A program made the translations under genes and the position numbers. A DNA stretch of 64,000 nucleotides from NCBI GenBank assembly GCA_947650285.1, contig CANTFL010000174.1, positions 310,001-374,000 of the forward strand, in the 5' to 3' direction. The stretch comes from Hyaloperonospora brassicae. Lineage: Eukaryota; Oomycota; Peronosporomycetes; Peronosporales; Peronosporaceae. Shown one piece after another: positions 24,466 to 35,811 of this stretch (position 1 is its first letter; every line of letters begins with the position of its first letter). The notes below the pieces were generated by a model. It saw nothing but the letters and a program-made list of their open reading frames with translations. It made no database searches and was not told the origin of the DNA.

Positions 24466-26381
24466 CCCTCCATCGCATCAAAATGCGCAAGGAGCATGTT
24501 ATCTTTTTTCGTTTGCGCGACGGATATCATACACAAATAAACCTAGTGTGCTTTATGTCATTTACCAGGAGGCAGCTAAACTTAGTCTTGCTAGGTACAT
24601 CATTCTCTATCGGGAGTGTCGAAACGACTTTGCAGGTACATTCCGTCCTTCTTTTCATGTCGTACGAACTATCTGCTTCTAGTGTGATTGACATTCGAAG
24701 AATCGACACTCGCATGGTATGGAGCTCAGAGCTCTGCTCGTAAAATTTGTACCCCTTCCCATTCTCTAGAACTGTCATAAGCAGCTGCTTGCACGATTCT
24801 TGTTTTCCGTGAAATCAATCGACGTATCGTACAGCTTGCCCAATCACAGTTATCGTCTGATAAGAGACTGGTTTCGTACCAGTGCAATCGTGCTATAGAA
24901 AGAGGCAGGTAGCTGTCAGATCTTCGATAAGGTCGCAGACTAAATCCTTAGATAGCAACAGCGTTAGTCTCCGAGTGAGCCTATCTTCCCGCTACTTGTT
25001 TGTTTCTTAGACACCGCCAGCATCACGAGTCATCAACTTCCTTAGAAACAACAACTGTAGGCATTGTTGCGACTTCGTTAGATTGTTGCCCAATTTGAGC
25101 GGCAGTGGATTTTACCCTCAAAGCTGGCCACTTTGACTCCGCAACGTATCGACGATTCAAGATGGAGCAACAAATATGCTACTCAGCACTCTGCGATAAG
25201 GCACGCATAGTCATTCATGTCCGTTTCGTCGTTCGATTTTCGAAGCGACAGCACATCGGTCAACGATTGTGCACTACATCAATGCAGTTTCTCCTAGAAA
25301 GCCGACAAATCTTTTTGGAATCGACTGTGACAGACTTCTTGTCAAGACCAAGCATCTGCTGCCAGTATCCTCGATCGTCGCATGCGAGTCCGATCGTCAG
25401 CATGTGCGACAAGTTCCCTTCAAAACTCTTGAATGTAATTTTGCATACATTAGCAATTCCTGAACGCGCAAGACTCTTCCTGCTCGGTAATCCATACAAA
25501 TCTATCCATCTTGTATGCCCATTTATCGTGGGACCGTTCAATATGCCGAAATCGCAGACCAACCCTTTTCAATCAAATGGCGTGAGGAGGCAGTACTGAC
25601 CCGAGCCAGGTTTTAGCAGGTACGACATGAGCATCGAGTCTAGTCGCAAATGTGGGCGTTGGTTATCTCTTTTTTTGCTATGCTCGACCAGTCTGTGCAA
25701 CGCTCTCGTGGTCTCTGCAGGAACGTATTGTGTGGCGATGCCATTACTCGTACACCATTGCTGGATAATATACGCTGCAGTGGAAAGGATTGCTGCTTGG
25801 TGGCAAAAGTATAACAATTTCCGATCATGATCTACGGCTTGTCACGTTCACAAGAGGTAAGATAACTCGTGCGCCATCCCGGATGGACTGCGCAGCTGAT
25901 ACCCTAGTTGACAGCGCGATCTGCGTTGCGATGATGTGGGTTGAACCAACAACATCTCAGGGGGTGCACCAACGACGACAAAACTGCATTACACTGCGTT
26001 GGTTGCTTTCTCTTGCCGCGTTCTTGATGATCAGCATTTGACGACACCGCATCACATCGTCCGTTTGACTTGCATATCGAAGAAACATGAGGTACGAGCC
26101 TAGAAGTATAAAGGTGCGGGCCATAACAAGATTGACACGCCTCTGCGTCCTTGTTGTGCGTGAAGACACGGAACATGTCCATTTTGTCCCTGCGATCGAA
26201 AGACGCGTATACGAAAATGGCAAACTACTTATGCCACCACACTGATCGCATGCGCTTCCTTCTCGTTGGTACAGCCTTTGTTTACTTCCTTGCACAGCCC
26301 ATACATGACGATCGCACCCTTTTGCTCGGCTGCCAGTACCATTCTCAGTTCCAGCGCGTGATGTCCGTCAGCAGTTGGTCC
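24466..26381. other. Intergenic DNA before the host island
   Basis: No recognised gene. One minus-strand stretch (25817 down to 25260) is a single frame interrupted by only one stop, about 185 codons, but matches nothing I know. Confidence 0.4.
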
Positions 26382-26435
26382 GCACCTTTTTTGTCACGTT
26401 TTTCGCCACTTTTATGGGCACGTGACAAAAGGTGC
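26382..26435. promoter_or_regulatory. Inverted repeat with CACGTG upstream of the RME-8-like gene
   Basis: GCACCTTTT/AAAAGGTGC and GTCACG/CGTGAC form a nearly perfect 15-bp palindrome (a 2-nt bulge, 22-nt spacer) about 180-235 bp before the start codon. The right arm includes the E-box-type hexamer CACGTG (26419-26424). A regulatory role is inferred from position only. Confidence 0.4.
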
Positions 26436-26615
26436 TGATTTTCGAGCGAGCAATTTCGTCGCAGCCGAAAGAATCGCGACAGATTACGCATCCAGCTGAA
26501 ACCGTGGCGTGGTACGGCACAATACCGGTATCCGCACAACGACAAGCACAGCAGGTTTTCTGATTCTTGCATCTTTTGTGGATCTCCTTGTCGCATTTCT
26601 CGTTTGCTACCGCCA

Positions 26616-29600
26616 ATGGCGCTGCCTCGCGGCGTTGACAACGACGACGAGAACCGAAGCGACTCGGAGCTGCAGCAGCTCAAGCAGAAGCTCGAGCCAC
26701 TCGTGGTGGGCCGTGATGTCGTGTCCCTCTCGTCGATAAGCTTCATTCCGCGTGGTCCTGAGACCACGGGCTTTGAGTCGGACTCGTCGTTTTACAGCAC
26801 AATACCGGTATCTACCGGAGAAGAAGTAGAAGACGACGATGAGCACGACGACGAGCACGACGACAGTGGCCATAGTAACTCAAACATTGAGAGCTGCCAC
26901 GCGTCGGTAAACCGGTACGCAGGCGTCATTTACGCTGCCCGTTTCTTTGTCACGCGCGTGGGCTTCCTGCGCTCGGTCAAGCGCCTCTTGGTGCTCAGCA
27001 GTAACCACCTCACCATCGTCGATCCATACTCCGAGCAAGTGAAGGAGCGCTATGCGTTTGACAACATCAAAGAGATTACCATTGCCTCGGACAGCGGCGG
27101 CCATAACGCCGACAGAGCGTTCACGGTCTTTATTGGCAAGAACGTCAAGGAAACGTACACTTGTCGATGCCGCCAACAGCTGCTCTCGGCGTACTATCAG
27201 CTACGAGAACGGGCGTCGGCGTTCCGCAAAGACCATATCGATGCTGCTACTGCTGATGCGCTGAGTGCTGTGGGGGCGAGCGTGGCGTCGAGCGACAGCA
27301 CCTGCTGGACTACGTCGGGGTCCAGTGGAACGCCCGGCGGTCCGAGCGCGTTTTCGAGTCTCGGAACTAGTGGCATGTATTTCGACAGCTTATTTCAATT
27401 GTGTGGGAAGACGTTTACCATGGAAAAACTCAGCACGACGCGCAGCGTGGCTGCTCATCCCGTGAAACTGGACGTCCTGCTTGCAGTGCGAGCGGCGAGT
27501 TTGGATCGCCTCGAACCCGATACGCACACGACGCTGTCGTCGATTTTGTTGATCGATGTTGTCAAGATTCAGCGCGTGATTACCAACTCGAACGAACTTG
27601 TGCTATACTTTGAAAACAATCGAGTGCACCGGTACTGGTGCGATAGTCGTGAGCCCTTTATTCAAGCAATAGCGAACAATTTGCGCTCGTGGCTCAGCGT
27701 GTCGCTTTTCGTGGAAGAAGTGTCCGACTCGTACGAGTTTGACGCGCTGACGTCGACGCGAGACATTCCGCAGCCCGTGACGTTTGAGATCCCAGTGCTG
27801 AAGATCAGCAAGAACAAGTCGGACAAGTTGCAGCTGCGTTTGCTGGGTCTCACTGCGTTGGCAATCGTTGAACGAGACCCCGTGACACGAAAGACGATGG
27901 CGAGCCATGCGCTCAACGACATCTTCAATGTCGTGATGTACCCCTCGTTGTCGTCATCTCACGACAATGTCGACACTGAAGCGTCACAAGGATTGTGTGG
28001 TAAGTTTGCGCTAGAGCTAAAGCACGGACGAACGCGCCGTTACGTCTGCCTGAGTGCAACGGTGAACCGGCGTGATAAGGATGTAAGCCTTGGACTCAAG
28101 CAAGTATCATCGCAGCATGAAAATGAGCTGTGCCAGGTCATTGGCGATATTGCCGGGGATATAGACGTTCCTGCTTGGCTACAAGTTGCTGGATCCACAA
28201 CTTTGCTTAGTCCAAAGGAGGCGCGGAGTCTGTTTCTTTGCAACATGATCGAGATGTGTCGAATGAACAAGCTGCACTTGCCATGGTCCACGGAAGAGAC
28301 GGAAATTGCGTGTAAAGAAGGAACATGGGGAACAGAGGTGCACTCCGAATGGGAAGACATTTTGTTGCGCAAGTTGGCCAATCTGAGCTTGATCCCAAAC
28401 CTCGTGTCGAAAGAGAGCGTGTCAATCATTTACAACCAACTTGTTCAGTTTAACCGCAATATTCCACTGGGAGGCCTTCGCCAGCGCGATCGACGTGCAT
28501 TTGCGAGCCTGATGAAGCTGCTCGAAAACTTCAAGGAGTACTCTGTGGCCCAACTTAACAGCCCTTCCAACACAGACGCTCCGATCCCGACGACGGAGTT
28601 TCAGGTGGAATTACTGTTGGCAATCCAGCGCTTGCTTTGCACTCGCGGGGTTTTTGAGGAGATTCCTAGCTCACAGTACAAGAGGAGTATCGAGGTGATT
28701 ATGGAGTTGCTCCATTCCCCGATGGAAGAGGTGAGCTTTGCAGCGTCGTGCGTGATTAAGTACATGGTGGTCAACTACTCCGATACGCGCAGTTTGAAGT
28801 CTGAGACGGCTAATCGTCGAGCAGTTTTTACGAAATACCATAGCAGAATGTACGTGTCTCGCGCGTTCGACTTATCAAGGACGAATCGGGCTGGCCGCAT
28901 GCCATTGCACAGCGCAACTTTGGCAAGACCCGAATCGAGCAGGCTCCAATCGGTGGCGGCAATGTCCAACACGGAACGCAGTATGGCGAACGCACTTGCG
29001 TATTCTCAGCTCGGGTTGGATTACCTTGTTCTCGCTACGGTCCTGCAGACGCTTGAGGTTTGCTTGTCGAGTGGAAAGAAGGCAACTCCGGAAAGAGTGG
29101 CGAGAGATTTGCTTCGAGCGATGCGCTTTAATGACTTTTCTCGTCACCACGCTCTGTTTTTGTTCAATCGGTCATTGAGTTTCTCAATTACAAAGTGCTC
29201 GTCGATTCTGGTGAAGGTGCATATCTTGGAACAACCTACTGAGCTTGTTGAGCTGATTCAAAACTTCGCGAGGAAACACGGTGTACTCGTGTGGCAACTT
29301 TACTTAGCATTGTATACCCAAGACAAGACTCAGCGTCGAATCTCATCTCAGTTGGTCGCGTTGCTTACGCACGAAAACTCGCGCTCATCGTATGTCATAC
29401 GAAACATCTTTCCACACGCGTTGCTAGATGACATGAAAACGTGTCAACTGGAATACGACGAGTTCGGCAGACATCTTCCGACGGCGAATTCCGACACTTA
29501 CGTAAAGAGCAACGATGCTTCGCAGAAGCACGGTGGTCGCCGGGATACTGCCAGTGCTGCTGAAAGTAGGCGCAATAAACCCAGCTTCGGGATCAATACG

Positions 29601-32600
29601 CGTGCTCGCTTGGCGCGACATGTAAAACATGCAGTGCTGCTGCCCGAATTCTTTGACCGTTTGAGTAAAACCCATGCAACCAAGGAGTTGGTGTGGGGTC
29701 CTCTCGCTGTGGAAGAGCTGATTTGTAAATTACAAGCTGAAGTAAGCGCACTGGATTTATACCGGCTGAAGTACCTCGGATATTTATACACGGACCCGCT
29801 TGCCACTGATCATACGGAGACCGAGTGGGATGCACACCACGCCAATCGACTGCGCCACGATCCGCAGAACGCCACTTTTGCCCCGTTTCTCTTCGAGTTC
29901 TTGCAAAATGGTTCGGAGAGCCAACTAGCGGTTGAAATAATGAAAGGGACAATTTCATCGTCAAACCGATTCGCTAGGTACATGCCGCTTTCATTTTTGC
30001 TGAATCCCGATACGTCTGAAGACGTGGAAAGCGACGGTGGGCTAGATGACGACGGCTACGACAGCGACGATAATTACACAGACGAGAACGGGTTTGCTTC
30101 TCGTCCCAATGGTGTTCGAGCTGGTGACGGTGCAGCATGTAAGCACGATGATGAAGACGGCTGTCATGAAGGGTTCCGTAGTGCGTTCTCGACACAAAAG
30201 AAAAAGCGGAGTGCAAAGAGCATGCCACGGTGGTTTGTGGCGTGGAACTGCAATGAATTTCGCGTCGACTACGAGTGCCTGAAAAGTGAGGTGAAGGTTG
30301 GCCCGTACTATCTTGCAAACATTCTTGACGATCGCGGTGTTCTAGTAGAAGGAATTGAAGATGCCGAGAAGTTTATGTCGCTGCTGTATTACCGCCTACT
30401 TGCCGAAGATCGTGCCATTTCTGTTAGCAACCTACAGAATGCAGAAACGCGTTCTACGTCTGATCCGCTCGGCGACATCGATCAGTGTGACATTCGCTTG
30501 TTGGTCTTGAAGGTCATGATTCAGTTATACGAGCGCCACTTTAACGAGCTGGGCTCGCTAACATTTCTGAATCACTTCCTTCGGGCGAGCATGATGAAAT
30601 CCAGAGACGGTGAGGACCGGCGTTGGCCATTGGTTATACGCGGTAACATCATGCTGTTCCTTGATCGCGTTCTTTCTAGTGCAGTAAATGTGTCGCGATT
30701 TTTACGTGAAAAGGACAACGTGACGATGGTTTTGGATTTGCTACGCGAAGTGAAGCCACTGGTCGTTCTTCAGGGACCAAATGATTCTGAAAAAGAGTAT
30801 GTTGTAGAACCTGCAGCCGATATTCAGGCAGATCTCGATGCGTCTGAAGACGAGGGCGAAGACGTTTACGATGAGGACGAGGAGGACTATGCTCATGACG
30901 TTACTGAACGCAGCGATGAGAATGATGACAATGACGATGAGCAGGACATGGCGAAAAGGATGATTGATGCACTAGAGGATTCTGGTGCCGAGAGCTCAAT
31001 CGCGTCGAGCCAGTCCGTTTCTCCGACTGACGCACACCGCGATGACGATAGTGTGCAGCTCGAAGAAGAACCCAGGCGCGTGACAGTCGTTGCAGAGCAT
31101 TGTGGCGCAATGAGTGGGTCGATGATTGTGCAGACCTGCTTGAGCGTCCTCAGTCGTTTGATTGATTGCCACACAGCAGAAGAGGAGGGTTACATGTACC
31201 AAGATGTGCGTTTCCCTAAGTACGGACGGCTGACGCATTTTGAGGGCTCGAGTGTAAGCCCAATCAGCTCGATCAAGCAGCGACTGTGTGAAGATCAGAC
31301 ATTGCGGTTCTTGGTAGGACTTTTGGATTGTCCGAATCGCATCGTTTTCAAAAAGTGTCTTGGCTTGATCCGGCTTCTCGTCCGACACAACGAAGCGATT
31401 ATCCCAAATCTTCATGCATCTGGCATCTTTTACTACCTTCTTCGGTTTGCTCAAGATGTGGATGAGATGTCAATCGCAGCACGTCTTATCTCTCATATTC
31501 ATTTGCGGCAATCGGGGCTTGATTTCCAGCATCTTGTTGATGACAAACAAAAAGGAGAGAACAAGAAGGGTGTTTTTGCGCCTGATCCGCTGACTCGTAT
31601 CTGCTTGAGGAGTTGGCTAGTGCGAGTGTTGCCAGTATCTATGGTAGCTCAACTGTTGCGTCATGGCCCACGCCGATTCGCCACGGCACTTTTTTCAGAC
31701 GCAAACAATCCCGAAGTGGTTTGGAATGCTAACATGCGGGACCAAATGGTGGCTTACATCGAGAAGTTCATGAACTTACATACCGATGAACACGGGATGT
31801 TTTACATCTCAAAGAATGAAGGATCCGAGCACAAGGCTTGTATTCCATTGATACAGTACCCAAAGGAAGTGCACGCACTACAGTGCTATCAGTACTATTT
31901 ACACAACCTTCTTGACGAAAAGAACTTTCCTGGATGGCCCATCAATGACGAAGCTGCTTTTCTACGTGCTCTTCTTGATTCGATCCGCCGTTGGGTGCAC
32001 CCGGCATTGTTGCTAAGCACTCGCGGGGCAACAGCTGTCAAAGACCAATCGACAAAACTTCTCTCAGTGTTCGATGCTATCGAGTTGCTTGACGCTACGG
32101 CCTTGCTTTTACGCCGATTTCCTGACTCTCCGAACATCACTAACTTGCAAAACATCTCGCATTTCCTGGAGGCTCTGGAACGATGCATAACAGAACTGAA
32201 GGCCAATCGTGTCGGCCGGACAAAAACGTTTTTTGACGTGTCTAAAGCAATTGCGGCAAAGACCGCGTTCGTAAAGGCATTCGGCAGTGCGATTCGTGTC
32301 ATCAATTTGGCCGTTGGTATTTCGGATGAGAATGCCCGTGGATGTAGTTCTGGACTAGGCCTTCGCGTGCTCTGCAATTCTCTTCAATTGCTGTTTCACA
32401 ATCAAGAAGCACTGGATGCTGTTGATGGGTGCGCACCAAACGTGATGACACACTGGGTGCTGGAAGCACTCGTGAACGTTCTAAACCAGCCGAACGGGCG
32501 TGTGTCGGCTGCCGCGCAGTCGATTGATCTGTTGCCTTGCTTGACCCGCTATCTTTCACAAGAAGGTGACCGCTTGGCCACCGATTTGTCTCTTCAAATA

Positions 32601-34187
32601 ATGTACGAAATGGCTGGCAGCTCGGGGGAAATGGCTGAAGTTCTCTTGCTGCAGCTTGCTGAGCACGGAATCTTGTGGTATTTGACACTACTGCTGTTCT
32701 ATTACCGGCCGAACAACGATGGCAACGACGGGGACTTACAGCGTATTAGTATAGGTGCAGCGAAGGCGTTGGGCCGGATCTTGGAAGCTAACGCGAAAGA
32801 GGACTCGATTGCTGTATTTGTCAAGCGAATGCAGACCACAATCGAGCAAATCTTTACGCGCCCGCTTGTAGACATCTTACGACGGGCCGGACCGATTAAA
32901 CTACTGAACGTCTTAGTTACTGAGGTTCGTGAGCCGCACGTAATGTGGACGGACCGCATGCGGAAAGAGTTGATCAGTCTTGCCCAACGAGCAATTCAGT
33001 TCCATACAACAACGGATCAAGGGGACGGAGAAATGCGCAAGGTGTTTGAGCTACCACCCCACTTCAAGTTCTCGGCACAGAAGGAAGAGCTATGTGTTGC
33101 TGGTATCTACGTCAACTTCTTTAACGAAAACCCGAAAAATGGTATCCTCGCCCAGATTGCTGGCACGGAGAACAGCAGTGGAAGGCGCGCCGAAATGCTC
33201 AAGCAGAAACCTACTACAAAGAAGGAAGTCCAAGCTGCTGCCGCAGCGGCCGCAGAGCTCGAGAACCGCACGATAAGTGGACATGTGATGCACGGTTTGT
33301 TGGCAGCGCTGTCATACGACATCTCCGGCGTGCGCTCACAACCTCAAGCACTAGAGAGCGTGTTGCTCCAGCGGTTGCTGCCAGTTGCGACAGCTATTCG
33401 AAACCTTCTGCAATATACGCCTGACATGGATGTGCAGGTCGTACAGGCAGACGGTCTAGTGACGCTTTTGTATGTCCTAGACCACGAGACACAGCCACAG
33501 GGGTTCTCGTTTGCAAATGCTCCGCTTTTGCTGCTTCGTTGCATGGAGTGCGTGCACACATTGTCGTTCAGTGGCAAATGCGTCGATCCGTTGGCAAAAG
33601 CAGTTCCACCGTTTGTCAAGAGTGCGTTCCAGATCGTGTACAAGAACTTGGCCCGCACTGAAGCTTCGACTGAGGGCCAACTAGCTCGCATCACGTTGCA
33701 GCTGCTCGGCAACTTGTGCCTCATCCCTGCGTGCATCGACAATCTTGTAAAAGGAATGGACCCCGTTAGTCTATCGAGCTTGTTGCCGCGCGTGTGGTTG
33801 GGAGACTCGACGGAAATGCAGCTTCTTTTGTGTCTGCACATGATCCCGCTGAAGCGACATACGCAAGCCGCTACTGAGTTTGCAAAGGCTGCCGTGAGCT
33901 CGCAGCTTGCAGCAGCACTACTGAACCTGCTTTCCACGCTCATGCCCAAATCGAAGGTGGGGGAGAGCACAGCGACCAAGCAGTACGCGGCACGATTTCT
34001 ATCAGTGCTGTCATCCAACCCAGGCAGCGGCGGCGCCATCTCGAGTTTGCTTGTCGCTTCTCGGGTATGGGAAACCCACGGCGATACTACGCAAGCCACG
34101 TCCGAAGACCTACGCCGTTTGCTTATGCCTCCATATGCGCCTGCATTGCTCAAGGCGCCTCACGCGAATCCCAACAAGGTCGGCTAG
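26616..34187 (+). CDS. RME-8 / DNAJC13 / GRV2-like endosomal sorting protein
   Basis: A single open frame of 2523 residues from ATG 26616 (upstream in-frame codons offer only a TTG). The N-terminal region matches the PH-like repeats of RME-8 (YAARFFVTRVGFLRSVKRLLVL... TIVDPYSEQ, about residues 105-190). The middle has the family's VDYECLKSEVKVGPYYLANIL segment and an EDAEKFMSLLYYRLL segment. IWN-like repeats include PEVVWNANMRDQM and PHVMWTDRMRKEL, each followed by an EELCVAGIYVNFF-type strand. The C-terminal end (ASRVWETHG) fits the family end. RME-8 binds PI3P and SNX/retromer on endosomes and recruits Hsc70 through a J domain. I find no HPD tripeptide anywhere, so the J domain seems absent. 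Acidic tracts lie near residue 70 and in the 1080 and 1420 regions. No introns are needed. The 3' end converges on the next gene with a 103-bp gap. Confidence 0.85.
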   Translation: MALPRGVDNDDENRSDSELQQLKQKLEPLVVGRDVVSLSSISFIPRGPETTGFESDSSFYSTIPVSTGEEVEDDDEHDDEHDDSGHSNSNIESCHASVNRYAGVIYAARFFVTRVGFLRSVKRLLVLSSNHLTIVDPYSEQVKERYAFDNIKEITIASDSGGHNADRAFTVFIGKNVKETYTCRCRQQLLSAYYQLRERASAFRKDHIDAATADALSAVGASVASSDSTCWTTSGSSGTPGGPSAFSSLGTSGMYFDSLFQLCGKTFTMEKLSTTRSVAAHPVKLDVLLAVRAASLDRLEPDTHTTLSSILLIDVVKIQRVITNSNELVLYFENNRVHRYWCDSREPFIQAIANNLRSWLSVSLFVEEVSDSYEFDALTSTRDIPQPVTFEIPVLKISKNKSDKLQLRLLGLTALAIVERDPVTRKTMASHALNDIFNVVMYPSLSSSHDNVDTEASQGLCGKFALELKHGRTRRYVCLSATVNRRDKDVSLGLKQVSSQHENELCQVIGDIAGDIDVPAWLQVAGSTTLLSPKEARSLFLCNMIEMCRMNKLHLPWSTEETEIACKEGTWGTEVHSEWEDILLRKLANLSLIPNLVSKESVSIIYNQLVQFNRNIPLGGLRQRDRRAFASLMKLLENFKEYSVAQLNSPSNTDAPIPTTEFQVELLLAIQRLLCTRGVFEEIPSSQYKRSIEVIMELLHSPMEEVSFAASCVIKYMVVNYSDTRSLKSETANRRAVFTKYHSRMYVSRAFDLSRTNRAGRMPLHSATLARPESSRLQSVAAMSNTERSMANALAYSQLGLDYLVLATVLQTLEVCLSSGKKATPERVARDLLRAMRFNDFSRHHALFLFNRSLSFSITKCSSILVKVHILEQPTELVELIQNFARKHGVLVWQLYLALYTQDKTQRRISSQLVALLTHENSRSSYVIRNIFPHALLDDMKTCQLEYDEFGRHLPTANSDTYVKSNDASQKHGGRRDTASAAESRRNKPSFGINTRARLARHVKHAVLLPEFFDRLSKTHATKELVWGPLAVEELICKLQAEVSALDLYRLKYLGYLYTDPLATDHTETEWDAHHANRLRHDPQNATFAPFLFEFLQNGSESQLAVEIMKGTISSSNRFARYMPLSFLLNPDTSEDVESDGGLDDDGYDSDDNYTDENGFASRPNGVRAGDGAACKHDDEDGCHEGFRSAFSTQKKKRSAKSMPRWFVAWNCNEFRVDYECLKSEVKVGPYYLANILDDRGVLVEGIEDAEKFMSLLYYRLLAEDRAISVSNLQNAETRSTSDPLGDIDQCDIRLLVLKVMIQLYERHFNELGSLTFLNHFLRASMMKSRDGEDRRWPLVIRGNIMLFLDRVLSSAVNVSRFLREKDNVTMVLDLLREVKPLVVLQGPNDSEKEYVVEPAADIQADLDASEDEGEDVYDEDEEDYAHDVTERSDENDDNDDEQDMAKRMIDALEDSGAESSIASSQSVSPTDAHRDDDSVQLEEEPRRVTVVAEHCGAMSGSMIVQTCLSVLSRLIDCHTAEEEGYMYQDVRFPKYGRLTHFEGSSVSPISSIKQRLCEDQTLRFLVGLLDCPNRIVFKKCLGLIRLLVRHNEAIIPNLHASGIFYYLLRFAQDVDEMSIAARLISHIHLRQSGLDFQHLVDDKQKGENKKGVFAPDPLTRICLRSWLVRVLPVSMVAQLLRHGPRRFATALFSDANNPEVVWNANMRDQMVAYIEKFMNLHTDEHGMFYISKNEGSEHKACIPLIQYPKEVHALQCYQYYLHNLLDEKNFPGWPINDEAAFLRALLDSIRRWVHPALLLSTRGATAVKDQSTKLLSVFDAIELLDATALLLRRFPDSPNITNLQNISHFLEALERCITELKANRVGRTKTFFDVSKAIAAKTAFVKAFGSAIRVINLAVGISDENARGCSSGLGLRVLCNSLQLLFHNQEALDAVDGCAPNVMTHWVLEALVNVLNQPNGRVSAAAQSIDLLPCLTRYLSQEGDRLATDLSLQIMYEMAGSSGEMAEVLLLQLAEHGILWYLTLLLFYYRPNNDGNDGDLQRISIGAAKALGRILEANAKEDSIAVFVKRMQTTIEQIFTRPLVDILRRAGPIKLLNVLVTEVREPHVMWTDRMRKELISLAQRAIQFHTTTDQGDGEMRKVFELPPHFKFSAQKEELCVAGIYVNFFNENPKNGILAQIAGTENSSGRRAEMLKQKPTTKKEVQAAAAAAAELENRTISGHVMHGLLAALSYDISGVRSQPQALESVLLQRLLPVATAIRNLLQYTPDMDVQVVQADGLVTLLYVLDHETQPQGFSFANAPLLLLRCMECVHTLSFSGKCVDPLAKAVPPFVKSAFQIVYKNLARTEASTEGQLARITLQLLGNLCLIPACIDNLVKGMDPVSLSSLLPRVWLGDSTEMQLLLCLHMIPLKRHTQAATEFAKAAVSSQLAAALLNLLSTLMPKSKVGESTATKQYAARFLSVLSSNPGSGGAISSLLVASRVWETHGDTTQATSEDLRRLLMPPYAPALLKAPHANPNKVG

Positions 34188-34290
34188 GACGTCCGGATGC
34201 GCAAATGATCTCTATTTTCGGACGAGGCAGATGAAAAAACACCAAGGCCTCGCTCGTGATGTCAACACAACATGTCTGATCATTTCGTCT

Positions 34291-35396
34291 CTACTTTGTT
34301 TCCTCGGGTCCCAGCTCAGCGTCAAAGAGGTCCAGAATCTCGTTTTGAACTTGAACCGCCTTGTCCTCGTTTCCGCTCGCACGATACGCCTCTGCCAGAT
34401 TATGACGCGCCATGATCGTTTCATTGTGCGCCGAACCAAGCACCTGCTTCCGCACGCTCAGCACCTCTTCGTACAACTTGATAGCGTCGTCATACTCGCG
34501 CGCCTCCTTTCTCGCGTACGCAAGATTGTTCTTTGCCAGTGCCGTGAGTACACTCTCAGCCCCCGTCTTCTTTTCCAACATCTCGACAGCTTCCGTCAGC
34601 ATTGCAAACGCCTTGTCCGGCTGCTTGTTCTGCCAGTGTATGACGCCCATGTTGCTCAAACTGAGAGCAATGTCTGGATGCCCTGGCTCCAGAATCTCCC
34701 GGCGAATCTTGAGCGACTCTCGGATACAGTCCAGTGCCCGATGCAGTGCAGTCACGCGGTCGAGCCCTGTGCTTGACAGTGCCATAGCACGGTAGACAAG
34801 ACCCAGGTTGTACAGCGTCGTGGCAAACGACGCGTGCTGCTCCCCCACGCTGGCCTTGTACGTCTGCAGTGCAAACTCATAGGCCTCAATAGCCTCGTCC
34901 AGCTGGCCCATGTTCTTGTGCATGAGAGCAATGTTGGTCACAGTGCTGGCATAGACAGCGTGGTCCTCTCCAAAGTGCGTCTTCACCAGGTCTCGGCATT
35001 GCAGTCCAGCGTCCAGCGCAGCTTGGTACGCTCCAGAGCTACAAAGTGCACACAGAAATGTCCGTCACGGGTACACACGTTAGTAGCGTTAGAAACGTGT
35101 CGACAATCGAAAGTCACAGTGTCCGTGCGCGAACGACGTTGTGTTACGCCTCGTTGTGGCACAATCATTTCGATACACTCGCACGCGACGTACTTGTACG
35201 CCGTGCGGATGTCGCGCTGCAACGCGGCAATGTCCTGCTCCACGTCCACGTAGCTCGTCGGCGGCCTCGTATGCAGCACTTGCACCGTGTGGCGCTCGTC
35301 ATCCTTCACCGAAGAGAACGGCGACGCCAGTGCAGTTGTAGCACGAGGCGACCGAAGACGACGCAGCGTCGTCCCCCACGCGCGCCGCAGGAGCAT
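34291..35396 (-). CDS. TPR (kinesin-light-chain-type) protein, probably mitochondrial; one intron
   Basis: Predicted as two exons, 35396-35194 and 35038-34291, giving 316 residues. The 155-bp intron (35193-35039) starts GTACGT and ends TAG and joins the TPR frame (...DIRTAY-NSGAYQAAL...). The first 28 residues (MLLRRAWGTTLRRLRSPRA...) are rich in Arg and lack acidic residues, a good mitochondrial targeting sequence. The rest is tandem 42-residue TPRs of the kinesin-light-chain/NB-ARC-TPR style (YASTVTNIALMHKNMGQLDEAIEAYEFAL; HPDIALSLSNMGVIHWQNKQPDKAFAMLTEAV; NETIMARHNLAEAYRASG). TPRs mediate protein-protein contacts; the partner is unknown. It is divergently transcribed from the hydrolase gene with 415 bp between starts. 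Confidence 0.85.
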
Positions 35397-35811
35397 GTTT
35401 CGGCCAAAGTCGCAAATAGAAATCGTGGATAGAAACGAACCGCAAACCACCCACCCACCCACGTTTTTGCAGCGATAAAGACCAAAAGCCCACATCTTAA
35501 CAACCCCCCCACATCCACACAAACCCACCCCCATACCCATTCACCGCTTAAATAAAAAACCTCACGCACGAAACGCAGCGCCCCACCCACAGCGCCTCCA
35601 ATGTCAACAGTGACAATCACTCCCACCCGAACGCGGCAGGGCGCCACCTGTCGCGCAGCCTCCGATGCTCCACTTACGTCAACGGCGCTGCTACCGCTGG
35701 CGGCATGCGCTCCCCCCATTGCCGCGCAATGCCCACCGACACTGCCAACGCACACCTCGTCGCCTGTCGAGCGCCGCGACGGATCCAGCGCCCCGCCCGC
35801 CACTGCAGCAG
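35397..35811. promoter_or_regulatory. Shared divergent promoter region with CCCA repeats
   Basis: The 415 bp lie between two divergent start codons. It contains a CCAC(CCAC)n run at 35447-35462 and other C-rich tracts on the plus strand. No classical TATA box is evident. A bidirectional promoter is inferred from gene arrangement. Confidence 0.5.

Noticed and set aside
26519..26813. Repeated 15-mer CACAATACCGGTATC before and inside the RME-8-like gene
   Set aside because: Two short copies only, one inside coding sequence. No further pattern to support a regulatory element.
33344..34153. 269-codon antisense frame inside the RME-8-like gene
   Set aside because: A shadow of a strongly biased coding sequence. 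No domain and no supporting context.
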